DNA from: Candidatus Rifleibacteriota bacterium
GTDB lineage: Bacteria; Riflebacteria; Ozemobacteria; Ozemobacterales; Ozemobacteraceae
Length of the DNA: 49,542 bases
Assembly (NCBI GenBank): GCA_029560455.1
Contig: JAKQKW010000443.1
Coordinates: 1 to 49,542, forward strand
Direction of reading: 5' to 3'
A program made the translations under genes and the position numbers. The notes under the pieces are model-generated. The model was not told where the DNA came from, ran no database searches, and saw only the letters and a list, made by a program, of their open reading frames with translations. Below are positions 17,166-26,625 of the stretch, in pieces; the first letter of the stretch is position 1; each line of letters opens with the position of its first letter.

Positions 17166-20100
17166 TCATGGATCAGGAATAAACCTTCTTATAAAACCGC
17201 TCTCCATGATCGTGTACACCGTCGACCAGAAATCGATTGAGATTGCCGGCAGCGATTCTCCGACATAAATCTCGGTGACATAGCCTCCGGCGCTTTTATC
17301 AAGCTGTTCAGGGGAGAACTTCTGAATTCTGAAATTTCCTGAGTCAGCGACGAACACATGGCCTTCAAAATCAACAAACACATCGGCAGGAGAGTCAAAA
17401 GCGCCATCAGAATCGCTTACAGCACCGGTTTTCTGAGAACCAGGGTCAAGCCAGAATGACTGCGCGCCTGCATCATAGGCCCCCCACCAGCCAATAAATG
17501 TACCTGCGGCAGAATATTTTTTAATTCGATGGTTACCGGTATCAGCAACATAGATGTAACCAGTTTTTGAGCAGGCAATGCCCGAGGGCGAATTAAAGTT
17601 GTCGTCAGAAGAACCTTTACTGCCCCAGGCAGAAACGAACTGGCCTGAAACAGAAAATTTCTGCACCCGGTTCAAGTCACGATCAAGAATAAACAGGTGA
17701 TTCGAATCTGGAGATACCGCGAGGGCAACCGGCTGAATGAACTGACCATTCCCGGTGCCGTACACTCCCCAGTTTTTCACGAAATTTCCTTCGGGTGAAA
17801 TCTGGTGAATTCTGGCATTGCCGGTATCGGCAACAAAAAGATTGCCATTGCCATCGAGCGCAATCCCTTCCGGTTTGTAAAACTGGCTATTTCCGGCACC
17901 AGAAGAGCCAATAACCTGAATGATACCGCCATCGAAGCCAAAAACACTTATCGAGCTGTCATCGATATCAAGCACATAAACCCGGCGACGCACAGAATCA
18001 ACGACGATTCTTCCTGGGCGGGTGTTCAAAAGCGAGGTGTCAGGGACTATCTGCGAAATGAATTCGCCATTCAGGCTGGATTTCTGCAGCCTGGCATTGC
18101 TTGAGTCGGCAATCAACACCTGATCGTTCTGAAAGCTGACAAAAAGCGGCTGATTATACTGGCCACTGGTGATACCCGAAGCACCAATCACCGACACAAA
18201 CAGGCCAGTCTGGGCATCAAGTATCTGAATACGGTTATTATTGGTATCGGCTATCAGTAACCTGTTATCACCGGCAAGACCAACCCCGTAAGGGCTCCTG
18301 AACGCACCTGAAGCATTCGATGCCAGTCCGGAACCGCCAGCCAGCCAGCCGGGAGTCGAAATATTCGGGTCTTTAGAACCAATCCAGCCGGAAAAATTCC
18401 AGATGGCGGGAGCGGTTGAACTGTCAGGAGTGAATCTCTGAACCCGGTTGTTTCCGGCATCAGCCACAAAAACCTGCAGCTGACTGTCAACAGCAACACC
18501 AGAAGGGTACACCAGCTGACCATCGCCGCTACCGTTCGCTCCAAACCGATTAACGAAAGTCGGAGCGCCGGTTACTGAAAAGACCTGAATTCTGCTGTTG
18601 CCTGAATCGGCCACATACAACCGGCCGCCGGCATCGAGGGTCAGGCCACGGGGGCCGGAAAATTGCCCGTCAGCGCTGCCGAGTGCACCGAAATTTCCGA
18701 GCGAATTTCCCTGAAGGTCAAAAATCTGAATACGGTGTTTGCCTGATTCAGAAACATATAAACGATTCCTGGCTTCATCCAGAGCTATCCCCCAGGGTTT
18801 ATCAAGATTACCGAATTTGGCCTGGGTTCCATCGGCATCGATGCGCCAGACCCAGCCGTTGTCGTAATCAGTGATAAAAATGCGGTTGTTTGAATCCTGT
18901 GCCAGGCCGGGCAGCAGCGGTCGCGAACTGCTGCGTTTTCCGCTCCAGTCTGGCCCGGCCTGCGAATATTCAAATTCACTGTAAATTGTAAAATCTGGTT
19001 CGAGGGTTACATCTGCCCCGCTGATGCTTATCACCATGGGCCCGCTCGCTGCACTTTCAGGCACTCTGACACTGACAGCATCATTTTTCCATGAAATGAC
19101 CGGAGCAGTCACACCGCTGAAAGTAACCTTGTCGCCATCAGTTCCGGTACCGAGATTATTGCCACTGATAACCACTTCGCGGCCAACCCAGCCGGAATCC
19201 TGATCGTATCCTGCGATGTGGGTGACCATGAACGGAACCGCCCGGGTTCTGACACCCAGCGAGCTGACTACCACCGGCGCTGTGCCAGTAGCATTGGCAG
19301 GAATAACGACTTCAATCTGGTCTTCTTTCCAGACTTTAAAACTGGAAGCAACAATATCGCCGAAAAGAACAAAGCCGGTATTGTTGCCAAAACCATAGCC
19401 GTTGATCTGCAGAGAACTCCCGACCGGCCGACGAACGCTGGAAATAGAGGTTACCGCTGAAATAACGACCGGGATACCATTGCTGGTAATGCCGTTGGCA
19501 ATAACCGAAAGGTTTCCTGGGCGGGTTCCTTCAGAAACTTTTACGCGAATAAGATTATCTGACCAGCTGACAACTTCGGCCGCTATTGCGCCAATCATCA
19601 CTGAACCGGCACCCTGACTGGAGCCGAAACCATTGCCGCTGATCTCGATCTGATCGCCGGCGATGCCTCTTTCAGGGCTGACGGAAGCGATTGAGTTAAC
19701 CGTCATTTCACTGATGGCAAACAAAACGTTCTGCACTGTCGCAGACAGGCTGCCACTGCGTGCGCCGGCAGGAACCTGCAGAACAATTCTGGTATCAGAC
19801 CAGCTCGAAATTATGGCTGCCACATTATCAGCAAAAATAAGACTGCTACCGGCTTTTTCATCTCCCCAGCCCTCGCCGGTAATGACGATTTCTGCGCCGC
19901 TGGTCACTTTCGAGCTCGACACATCAAAAACTCTGGTGACTTTGAAAAATCCCGCGGTCTTTTCACGACCACGGAGAGTCAGCGTAACTACGCCACCAAC
20001 AGCCTTTTCAGGCACAACAAAACGAATCAGACTATCAGACCAGGTCTGAATTTGAGCCTGAACGCCGTTGACATTAACACTTCCATCGCCCTGATCGCCG

Positions 20101-21413
20101 CCAAAATCGCGGCCGGCAAGCTCAACAACCGCACCAGGGGGGCCATAACCAGGCCTGATTGAAAGACCGGTATCGATAACGGCAAAAACCCCGGCAGATT
20201 TTTCCCCGTTTGGCACTGAAATAAGAAGAATACCGGTTGTCGCGCCTGATGGAACGGAGGTGACAATCTGGGTTTCTGACGAGGATTTGATAACCGCTTC
20301 TATTCCGTTGAAGCTGACTTTAACCTTCGCCGCGTCGCTACCAAAACCTGAGCCCCTGATGACAATTTCTGTACCAGGCTCACCGGAAGCGGGGGCTATT
20401 GAATCGACACGCACAGCCGGGGTCTTGTCACCGCCAACGGCCAGCCCCACAAATGCCGTGCCCGAAGCGCCTCTTGAGTCTGTAACGCTGACGCTGACAG
20501 TCGCAAGACCAGAAATCATGGGTGCTGTCCAGTAGACTGAGAAGCGGTCGGCAGTTGTCTCAATTGTTCCAGAAAGAGGCTTCCAGGTGGGGTTGAAGGT
20601 TTCCGGGGCCAGTTCATCGGCATCGATAACGGAGACAGAGAGAGCGACACGCTCACCCGGAGCAACTGTCACCGGAGCCTTGTTGAAAAATATGACCGGT
20701 GCGAAATTTGGTTCGTTGATGTCTGACAATGTTATTTCAACCGCCGGAAAGGTGTCGACAGAGTGGATAAAAGGCATTTCAAGCGTCATCTGACGGTATC
20801 CATCTGCCTGCACAGCTATTTTCTCCGTTTTTGCCGACTCAGGCATAGGTGGAGTGACAAAACTGCCATCAGCAAGAGTTTTGAACTGAATGCCCCACAG
20901 CGACATTCTGGCGTTGCCAACCGGCTGGTTAAACTGATTTCGCAGCACTCCGGCAATTGCGTATTTTCCCTTTTCAAGAGTCAGTTCGCCGGTCTGGCCA
21001 GGTTGAGGCGAAGAGCCGAGAATTACTTCGCCCGACCTGACGAGATAAATTTCGCCGGTGGCAGCTATATCATAACGACAGACAACCCGATAAGCCACGC
21101 CTGTATTCAGGCCGGAAAAGGAAAAATTGCCTGAAGCGTCTACCAGTTGAACGTTGTCGGGCTGGCTTTCGAGCCATACTGTCGCTCTTGGCACTTTTGC
21201 AGCCGAAAGGGCAGAGGCAAGATTCAATCTCTGCGCCAGCTCGTCAGGTGCAACAACCCTGCCGGTAATGACCCCGGCTGCGACCGGGCCTGTAATTCCG
21301 GCCCCTGAACCACCTCCGCCACCACCACAACCAGAAACAAACGCAATAAAAGTGAGCAACAAAAGAAAGTTTACGCAAATTGTTGTCGCAAGCTTTCTTT
21401 GTGTGCCTTTCAT
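17166..21413 (-). CDS. Giant lipoprotein with six IPT/TIG domains and NHL beta-propellers
   Basis: 1415 residues. The lipobox is FVSGC, followed by a poly-Gly tract, so it is anchored as a lipoprotein. In order: a carboxypeptidase-regulatory-like beta region (about 45-230), an Ig-like segment (about 240-330), six IPT/TIG Ig-like domains (about 335-825, each with a G..V.I.G.GFG-type motif), then 11-12 NHL repeats of the form GVAVDxxxxVFVADxGNxRIQxF (about 835-1415). Twelve repeats would fit two six-bladed propellers. Families with these domains act in binding, adhesion or scaffolding at the cell surface. The start overlaps the stop of the upstream gene as ATGA, so translation is coupled. It is the last gene of the secretin operon. 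The target is unknown. Confidence 0.85.
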   Translation of the reverse strand: MKGTQRKLATTICVNFLLLLTFIAFVSGCGGGGGGSGAGITGPVAAGVITGRVVAPDELAQRLNLASALSAAKVPRATVWLESQPDNVQLVDASGNFSFSGLNTGVAYRVVCRYDIAATGEIYLVRSGEVILGSSPQPGQTGELTLEKGKYAIAGVLRNQFNQPVGNARMSLWGIQFKTLADGSFVTPPMPESAKTEKIAVQADGYRQMTLEMPFIHSVDTFPAVEITLSDINEPNFAPVIFFNKAPVTVAPGERVALSVSVIDADELAPETFNPTWKPLSGTIETTADRFSVYWTAPMISGLATVSVSVTDSRGASGTAFVGLAVGGDKTPAVRVDSIAPASGEPGTEIVIRGSGFGSDAAKVKVSFNGIEAVIKSSSETQIVTSVPSGATTGILLISVPNGEKSAGVFAVIDTGLSIRPGYGPPGAVVELAGRDFGGDQGDGSVNVNGVQAQIQTWSDSLIRFVVPEKAVGGVVTLTLRGREKTAGFFKVTRVFDVSSSKVTSGAEIVITGEGWGDEKAGSSLIFADNVAAIISSWSDTRIVLQVPAGARSGSLSATVQNVLFAISEMTVNSIASVSPERGIAGDQIEISGNGFGSSQGAGSVMIGAIAAEVVSWSDNLIRVKVSEGTRPGNLSVIANGITSNGIPVVISAVTSISSVRRPVGSSLQINGYGFGNNTGFVLFGDIVASSFKVWKEDQIEVVIPANATGTAPVVVSSLGVRTRAVPFMVTHIAGYDQDSGWVGREVVISGNNLGTGTDGDKVTFSGVTAPVISWKNDAVSVRVPESAASGPMVISISGADVTLEPDFTIYSEFEYSQAGPDWSGKRSSSRPLLPGLAQDSNNRIFITDYDNGWVWRIDADGTQAKFGNLDKPWGIALDEARNRLYVSESGKHRIQIFDLQGNSLGNFGALGSADGQFSGPRGLTLDAGGRLYVADSGNSRIQVFSVTGAPTFVNRFGANGSGDGQLVYPSGVAVDSQLQVFVADAGNNRVQRFTPDSSTAPAIWNFSGWIGSKDPNISTPGWLAGGSGLASNASGAFRSPYGVGLAGDNRLLIADTNNNRIQILDAQTGLFVSVIGASGITSGQYNQPLFVSFQNDQVLIADSSNARLQKSSLNGEFISQIVPDTSLLNTRPGRIVVDSVRRRVYVLDIDDSSISVFGFDGGIIQVIGSSGAGNSQFYKPEGIALDGNGNLFVADTGNARIHQISPEGNFVKNWGVYGTGNGQFIQPVALAVSPDSNHLFILDRDLNRVQKFSVSGQFVSAWGSKGSSDDNFNSPSGIACSKTGYIYVADTGNHRIKKYSAAGTFIGWWGAYDAGAQSFWLDPGSQKTGAVSDSDGAFDSPADVFVDFEGHVFVADSGNFRIQKFSPEQLDKSAGGYVTEIYVGESLPAISIDFWSTVYTIMESGFIRRFIPDP

Positions 21414-22936
21414 TTTTCCGACCAGTCCCTGTCGGTGAAAAATGCAGACATGGCGAACAGCTCCCGGCGGAGATTTTTGCCGTTCAGAGACCAGGCTATC
21501 TTTTTTTCTTCTCTGCCGTCATAAACGACAAAGAAGACTTCGGCGGCAAGCACCTGACTGTCGGTTTCTGCAGCCTGTCGAATCAGCCATCTGCTTGTTT
21601 TTGGGGCAACCATACGGCCATTTACAAATTCCGGGGCAATTGTTCTCTGCGACTTCCAGTCTGCTTCACTCAGCGAAACCTCGATCCGCTTAAGCCCCTG
21701 GCGACCTTCGGGCGCCCAGGTAAGCATTCCAGGTTCGAATTCAAGAATGTCTGCAAGATCGAGCGGGTCGCTGATCGGGGTATCCCCATCAACCATATCG
21801 CAGAATGTTCTGGTCACCAGTTTTTCACCACCGTCAGACTCAATTGTCTGATCAATACTGAAAACAACCTTCTGCAATTCTTCAGGTGAAAGTGACGCAA
21901 GTTTACCCAGAGAAAAGACACCGTAAACAAGCGGAGCGCCATTAATATCGCGCCAGCCGCGGGCCGGGGTCCAGGTAAACTGCTGCTGCTGATGTTTTTT
22001 TTCATTGTGCATAACAGCAACATCCAACACGATTTTATCAACTGAGATGCCTGACGGAAAGGTTAAAACCGGAAGTGTAAGATACGCGTTTTCCCAGCTT
22101 GAACCGGATTCGATAAAAATGCACTTATCCTGAACACTTCTAGAATAGCGGGAAAACCCGATAAAGCCTTCTCCAGCCTTTTCCCAGCCAACGCTGGCTT
22201 CAGCTTCCTTTTCCATGCTGGAAAAATCGCGCGCGCCAGGCAGCTGACGATCAGGGTTTGTGGTTCCCGGGCTGGTATTGCCGGATTCAGTGTTACCAAA
22301 GCTTTCACCTGACGGTTTTCCGGAAAGTACCGGGTCAAGATAACGATAATTATAGAAAAGAGTGTATTTTGCACCGGTATTTCCCCGCAGAAGGGCGTCG
22401 AGAAGGTCGGTATCAAGATTCCCAAGAACAGTCGAAAAAGCCACATTCTGCGAAGATCGCTGACCAGCAATGCCAGCGAGAGTTTCGGCCTTCATTACAA
22501 CTTCCTGGCCGTCAGGTTTCTGCAAAACCAGTTTTAGAGCTGAAAAAGGCACCGGAGAGAGCACCGGCGTCTTTTTTCCACCTGACGGCAGCTTCTTCTT
22601 CAGCTCAGTCATGGTATCTTCGCTTGCCCCCAATGACAGGTGCATGCGAAAATGCGCTCCTTCAAGCAGTTTCTGCGGATTCTTTATATCCTTTTTCTGA
22701 AAGCGAATCAGCGAAATCTCTGGAATCTGAAGGTTATCGACTTCGCGCAGCAGAACTGTTGGTTTGGTCTGCCCGCAATACCAGAGAGACTCATCGGCAG
22801 AGCTCTGAAACAGGTCAAAATATTGCTTTTTACCGTCAACAGAGACCCGCACATTGCTGATAACCTTCGGTTCAGCGTGACAGAGAGCCGATGCCATGGC
22901 CATGGCCATTACCAGCACAAGCGCCTGTTTTTTCAT
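21410..22936 (-). CDS. Secreted paralogous-family protein, member F, encoded with the secretin
   Basis: 508 residues with a signal peptide (cleavage near CHAEP). It is a divergent, shorter relative of the proteins at 6311-17051. Shared: SLWYCGQTKPTVLLRE where others have YYVPxRPxL, LSPVPFSALKLVLQKPDG for the LSPLPxKSAEITLYDLxG motif, FIGFSRYSRSVQDKCIFIESG and SSWENAYLTLPVL for the IGIGxxDK/GNWExAYYxLP block, and C-terminal LNGKNLRRE...FFTDRDWSEK. A Gly/Ser/Asn/Thr-rich stretch (about 213-235) replaces the hinge. Start and stop overlap neighbours on both sides (TGATG with the secretin, ATGA with the NHL lipoprotein), so its product is made in step with them. This link is the best functional clue for the whole family. 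Confidence 0.8.
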   Translation of the reverse strand: MKKQALVLVMAMAMASALCHAEPKVISNVRVSVDGKKQYFDLFQSSADESLWYCGQTKPTVLLREVDNLQIPEISLIRFQKKDIKNPQKLLEGAHFRMHLSLGASEDTMTELKKKLPSGGKKTPVLSPVPFSALKLVLQKPDGQEVVMKAETLAGIAGQRSSQNVAFSTVLGNLDTDLLDALLRGNTGAKYTLFYNYRYLDPVLSGKPSGESFGNTESGNTSPGTTNPDRQLPGARDFSSMEKEAEASVGWEKAGEGFIGFSRYSRSVQDKCIFIESGSSWENAYLTLPVLTFPSGISVDKIVLDVAVMHNEKKHQQQQFTWTPARGWRDINGAPLVYGVFSLGKLASLSPEELQKVVFSIDQTIESDGGEKLVTRTFCDMVDGDTPISDPLDLADILEFEPGMLTWAPEGRQGLKRIEVSLSEADWKSQRTIAPEFVNGRMVAPKTSRWLIRQAAETDSQVLAAEVFFVVYDGREEKKIAWSLNGKNLRRELFAMSAFFTDRDWSEK

Positions 22937-24918
22937 CAGCGGTTACCAATAAGCTCGAGGTCGAGATAGGCATCTGTCTTGGTTTTATCGCAACCAAGAA
23001 AGACAACAATGTTGTTTGTGCCAGGTTTGAGAATGCCGCTGTCCATATCAACGGTTCGATTCCAGTATTCGAAATCATGACCGTCTTTGAGTTTCATTGC
23101 CGGGTCCTGATCAACCAGCTGACCGTTGAGATAAACAACGGCAGCGTTGTTGCTCGCAACATTAAGGCGCAGGGTTTTAAATTTTTCAGGATTATCAAGG
23201 TTGAATTCTTTCGCCATGATGAAGCCTTCGGATGGTTCGAGTTCAGTATTGAGGCGCGGTGGTTTCAGGCGCTTTGACTGCCCGAAGCCAAACGGCATAT
23301 GGCCAGTTCTGCGCAAATTAAGTGTCTCTGGCTTGATCTGAACCGGAATGTTCCAGACCATATCCTCGATATCCTTGCGGTCAAAATCATAAAACCAGTC
23401 TCTTGAAGCGCGCTCAATGACATATTCCTGATTATTTTCGAGTTTCTGGCGTTTGAATCTGCGGTTTTCAATAAGATCGTTGACCTTTTCTTTGAAAGAA
23501 ACTTTGTCGATTTTTTCTTTTAGGGCAACCTTGCTGTCTTCGACCGTGTCAAGCACTTTAGGAGTAATGAAGATGAGCAGCTCGACCTTTTCCTTATTAT
23601 TCTGTTTCTTGCGAAAAGCCTTGCCAACCATGGGCAGATCGCCAAGCAGCGGAATTTTGTTCTCGGTTTTTGTAGTGCGCTCCTCGATAAAGCCGCCCAG
23701 AATAAGAGTTTCGCCATCAGCAAGAGAAACGTTGGTTTTCACCTCGCGGTTCGACATGTTGGCGGTACCTTCCTTGGCGTCATAGCTCTGTAAGGCGTTT
23801 ATCGTCTGAAACACTTCCATGTCGATCTGGTTGCCGCGGTTGATGTGCGGGGTTACCGTCAGTTCGATACCGACATCCTTGATATCGAAAGCCTTGATCG
23901 GGCCAGCATCTGAAGGTCTGATACTCTCGATGATCGGGACCTTGTTGCCGATTTTAAAAGTGGCTTCGCGATGATTGGCGGCCACAATATGAGGTGAAGA
24001 TATGACGTTGGCCTTTTTATTGTCTTTCCAGGCGTTGAGAAAGAGTTTCATGCGGTTTGGCGTGGTAACGAACACTTTGAGACGATCGCTCTTTGAGAGC
24101 GGGTCGGCTTCTCCTATGGTACCGTGGTCTACGCCAATGGTGCTGAGGGTATTTTTGATGTTAAAAGGCTCTTTAACGATATTCATTAACTCAAAGTCAA
24201 AAAGATCTTCGTTCGAGACTGTGATTTCAACAACCAGAACTTCGATCAGAACCTGACCGCTTCTGAAATCGAGGCTTTTTACCGTGTCGATGATCTCTTC
24301 GACTACCGGGTTGGCCGGATCTTTCGCTTTGATAATGATCGAGTTGGTCACCGGGTTTTCGCCGAGTTTAATGTCGCCAGAATTTACCTCTTCTTCGAAA
24401 AGTTCTTTTACGGTTGTGATAATGTCATTTGAGCGGGTGTACATAAGATACCAGGTAGTGATATTGCCGCTCTTGCTTTTTGAATAACGGGTCGAGATAA
24501 GATAGTCAGGGTTGTAATCGTCGGGAAGAGACTCATCCGGAGTTGAAAGAGCCGAAGCTTCTGAATTACCGGCCTCGCCTGCCTGACCGGATTTATCTGA
24601 GCCGGAATTCTTCTTTGCCTTAGCAGCATCCTGCTCAGAACCCTTATCTGCAGGCTTTTTTTTCGAACCGGAGTCAGATTTTGAATCGGACTCCGCGGTT
24701 TCATCAGACTTCTTTTCATCACTGGAGTTTTCTTCGGTTGATTCAACTTCCGTCGCTTCTGATTTTACATCCTGTTCGACAACGCTTTCATTGTTGTCTT
24801 CGGGTTCCTCTGACATGACCGGAGCGACTGCCAGGATTATCAGCAGAGAAATAAAAAAAATCAAACCGGTATAAAATGTTTTATTTTTCATTGTATGGCG
24901 CCTTTCAAATTCCTTCAC
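22936..24918 (-). CDS. Secretin (type II/IV pilus-type outer-membrane channel) with extra C-terminal domain
   Basis: 660 residues. Secretins form outer-membrane rings that pass proteins or pili. Signal-like hydrophobic segment at about 15-33, then an acidic Ser/Glu/Lys linker (about 37-130), an N-domain (about 150-215), and the secretin domain (about 220-465) with VISSPHIVAANHREATFKIG, GIELTVTPHIN, DGETLILGGFIEERTT, IPLLGDLPMVGKAFRKK and VELLIFITPKV. After a charged helical stretch comes a C-terminal beta domain (about 550-660) with NNAAVVYLNGQLVDQ and GILKPGTNNIVVFLG, like a galactose-binding-type sandwich, which is unusual in secretins. Start: GTG overlapping the upstream stop (TAGTG) with GAGGG 6 bases before; an ATG at 24891 is an alternative. 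No ATPase or inner-membrane secretion gene is nearby. Confidence 0.88.
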   Translation of the reverse strand: MKEFERRHTMKNKTFYTGLIFFISLLIILAVAPVMSEEPEDNNESVVEQDVKSEATEVESTEENSSDEKKSDETAESDSKSDSGSKKKPADKGSEQDAAKAKKNSGSDKSGQAGEAGNSEASALSTPDESLPDDYNPDYLISTRYSKSKSGNITTWYLMYTRSNDIITTVKELFEEEVNSGDIKLGENPVTNSIIIKAKDPANPVVEEIIDTVKSLDFRSGQVLIEVLVVEITVSNEDLFDFELMNIVKEPFNIKNTLSTIGVDHGTIGEADPLSKSDRLKVFVTTPNRMKLFLNAWKDNKKANVISSPHIVAANHREATFKIGNKVPIIESIRPSDAGPIKAFDIKDVGIELTVTPHINRGNQIDMEVFQTINALQSYDAKEGTANMSNREVKTNVSLADGETLILGGFIEERTTKTENKIPLLGDLPMVGKAFRKKQNNKEKVELLIFITPKVLDTVEDSKVALKEKIDKVSFKEKVNDLIENRRFKRQKLENNQEYVIERASRDWFYDFDRKDIEDMVWNIPVQIKPETLNLRRTGHMPFGFGQSKRLKPPRLNTELEPSEGFIMAKEFNLDNPEKFKTLRLNVASNNAAVVYLNGQLVDQDPAMKLKDGHDFEYWNRTVDMDSGILKPGTNNIVVFLGCDKTKTDAYLDLELIGNR

Positions 24919-25328
24919 TAGAAGCCCTCTGAGGTAATTGTAATATCAACATTTGCGGTAGCACCTTTGCAGGTCGCAGAAACCTTATCGAGCTGCCAGG
25001 GTGCTGTTCCGGCAGTATAGGTCACCATCGCCGTTCCACCAGAGGTTTTTACCGGATTATCAGAAAAAGAGCCTTTCTGGGTACTGTCAAAAAATACGTC
25101 AATTCCATCTCTTATTGGAGCTCCATCCGGTTCAAAAATAACCGCTGTCAGGGTCGTTGTGGCTCCGGGCTTCAAGGCAGAGCTGCTCGCTGCAACTTTT
25201 ATATTATATCCCGGGCCGATAGAGAGCGGACTGGCGACCGGACCGCTTGAACCGGAGTCACAGGCAGGCAGAATAATTAACAAAGCCAAAAACATTGAGA
25301 ATAAAGATATTTTTGCAATTCTGTTCAT
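24918..25328 (-). CDS. Small lipoprotein with one bacterial Ig-like domain
   Basis: 136 residues. Lipobox LPAC after a hydrophobic stretch. The remainder is one Ig-like (Big_1/invasin-like) fold: LKPGATTTLTAVIFEPDGAP, DGIDVFFDSTQKGSFSDN, GGTAMVTYTAG, ending in VDITITSEGF. The ATG at 25328 has AGGAGA 6 bases upstream and begins a proper signal sequence; a longer reading frame to 25391 would overlap the neighbour and was rejected. Its stop overlaps the secretin start by one base, so it is probably translated together with the secretin. A small lipoprotein beside a secretin could be a pilotin-like or accessory factor, but the Ig fold points rather to a surface or periplasmic binding role. Inference only. 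Confidence 0.8.
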   Translation of the reverse strand: MNRIAKISLFSMFLALLIILPACDSGSSGPVASPLSIGPGYNIKVAASSSALKPGATTTLTAVIFEPDGAPIRDGIDVFFDSTQKGSFSDNPVKTSGGTAMVTYTAGTAPWQLDKVSATCKGATANVDITITSEGF

Positions 25329-25350
25329 TTCATTTCTCCTGAAAGGCCGA

Positions 25351-26625
25351 TCATGGGCCAACCACGGTGATCTGGGCCGTGCCGGTAGCACCGGTCGTCA
25401 GAGCATGGATTTTTGAGACACCTGCGGTTGTACTGGCAACAAAATCAAAAAAGAAATAACCATCATCGTTGGTTTTGCCATCATCTGGTGAACAGTAGCA
25501 GCCAAGCTCGGCGCTAAGATAAACTGGCGCATTCTCAATCGGACTCGAAAAATTGTCAGTGATCAGCACTGAAACAGGAATTCTATCTTTGACTTTAACT
25601 GTATTTACCGAAGGCGAAACTTTCATAATAATTTCTGGTATTTCAACAGAAAGAATTGTGGAAACCGATGCAAAACCGCTTGAAGCGGTGATGGTAGCAC
25701 TGCCAACTTCTTTGCCTGCAGTAAACTCAGAATAAAAGACACCACCTGAAGTCTGTTTATCATTGTTACTGAACGAACCGTTAACATCTGCAGACAGATT
25801 TATGACTACATCTGCTGCAGCGCCATTTTCGTCAGTCGCTATGACTATTATAGAGGCAGTCTGACCTTGGAAAATGGCAGGAGGGTTGACACTTATGCTT
25901 AATGTCGGAGAAGCGATTTTATCTTTAACGACAGACAGGGCCTTTGTTGCCTTAGCATCGTTCACCATAGCAACGATATTGACAATTCCTGAAATATCGC
26001 CTGGTTTGAAAGTAGTGGTAAACCAGCCATTTTCAACCTTGCCAGAGTCAGATGTGAAATCACCACCAAGCGGAGAAGAAAGTTTGACTTCAGCGCCATC
26101 AGAAGGTGCACCATTCTCTGAAACGCCAACTGCGACAGTTACCGCACTGCCTGATTTAATTATATCGGCGCTGGTGACGATCTGAATTGTCGGATTAACC
26201 ACCACCGGATTCTGAACCAGCAACGCCTGCGAATAAGATTTTTCGCCTGACATGACGATTATCGATTCTGTACCGGGCTGCTTGCCGGCAGTAAAAAGAT
26301 TGGAAGCCCAGCCTTTGGCAGTTTCAACCGACTTGTCATCGAATGTACCCCCCAGCTGCGACGCGAAGGCGAGCTTCGCCCCATCGAGAGGGTGTCCGTA
26401 ACCATCTTTAACGAAAACCGAAAGGGCGATCGTCTGACCGGGCCTGACTGAAACAGAAGATGGCCTGATATCGACCTGAAGATTGCCGGCGGCATCAGGG
26501 TCGGCCGTCAGACCAAGCCAGGAACTGGAAATTGAATCACCAGAACCACTGCCGCCACCACAGCCAACGATCAGAAATGAAAACACCAGCAGCAGACAAA
26601 CTGCGGGAAGAATGAATTTCTTCAT
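25351..26625 (-). CDS. Lipoprotein with four Big_1-like Ig domains
   Basis: 424 residues. Lipobox IVGC followed by GGGSGSG. Four repeats of about 90-95 residues have the invasin/intimin-type Ig pattern (VxPGQTxxLSVxVxDxxGxPLDGAxVxLxS..GGxF, then GxxxxxFTAG), starting at about residues 50, 145, 240 and 335. Such domains stack into rods in adhesins. First gene of the five-gene operon: GGAGG is 4 bases before the ATG and a strong promoter lies about 120 bases upstream. It is followed after 22 bases by the small Ig lipoprotein of similar design. No catalytic motif is visible. Confidence 0.85.
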   Translation of the reverse strand: MKKFILPAVCLLLVFSFLIVGCGGGSGSGDSISSSWLGLTADPDAAGNLQVDIRPSSVSVRPGQTIALSVFVKDGYGHPLDGAKLAFASQLGGTFDDKSVETAKGWASNLFTAGKQPGTESIIVMSGEKSYSQALLVQNPVVVNPTIQIVTSADIIKSGSAVTVAVGVSENGAPSDGAEVKLSSPLGGDFTSDSGKVENGWFTTTFKPGDISGIVNIVAMVNDAKATKALSVVKDKIASPTLSISVNPPAIFQGQTASIIVIATDENGAAADVVINLSADVNGSFSNNDKQTSGGVFYSEFTAGKEVGSATITASSGFASVSTILSVEIPEIIMKVSPSVNTVKVKDRIPVSVLITDNFSSPIENAPVYLSAELGCYCSPDDGKTNDDGYFFFDFVASTTAGVSKIHALTTGATGTAQITVVGP

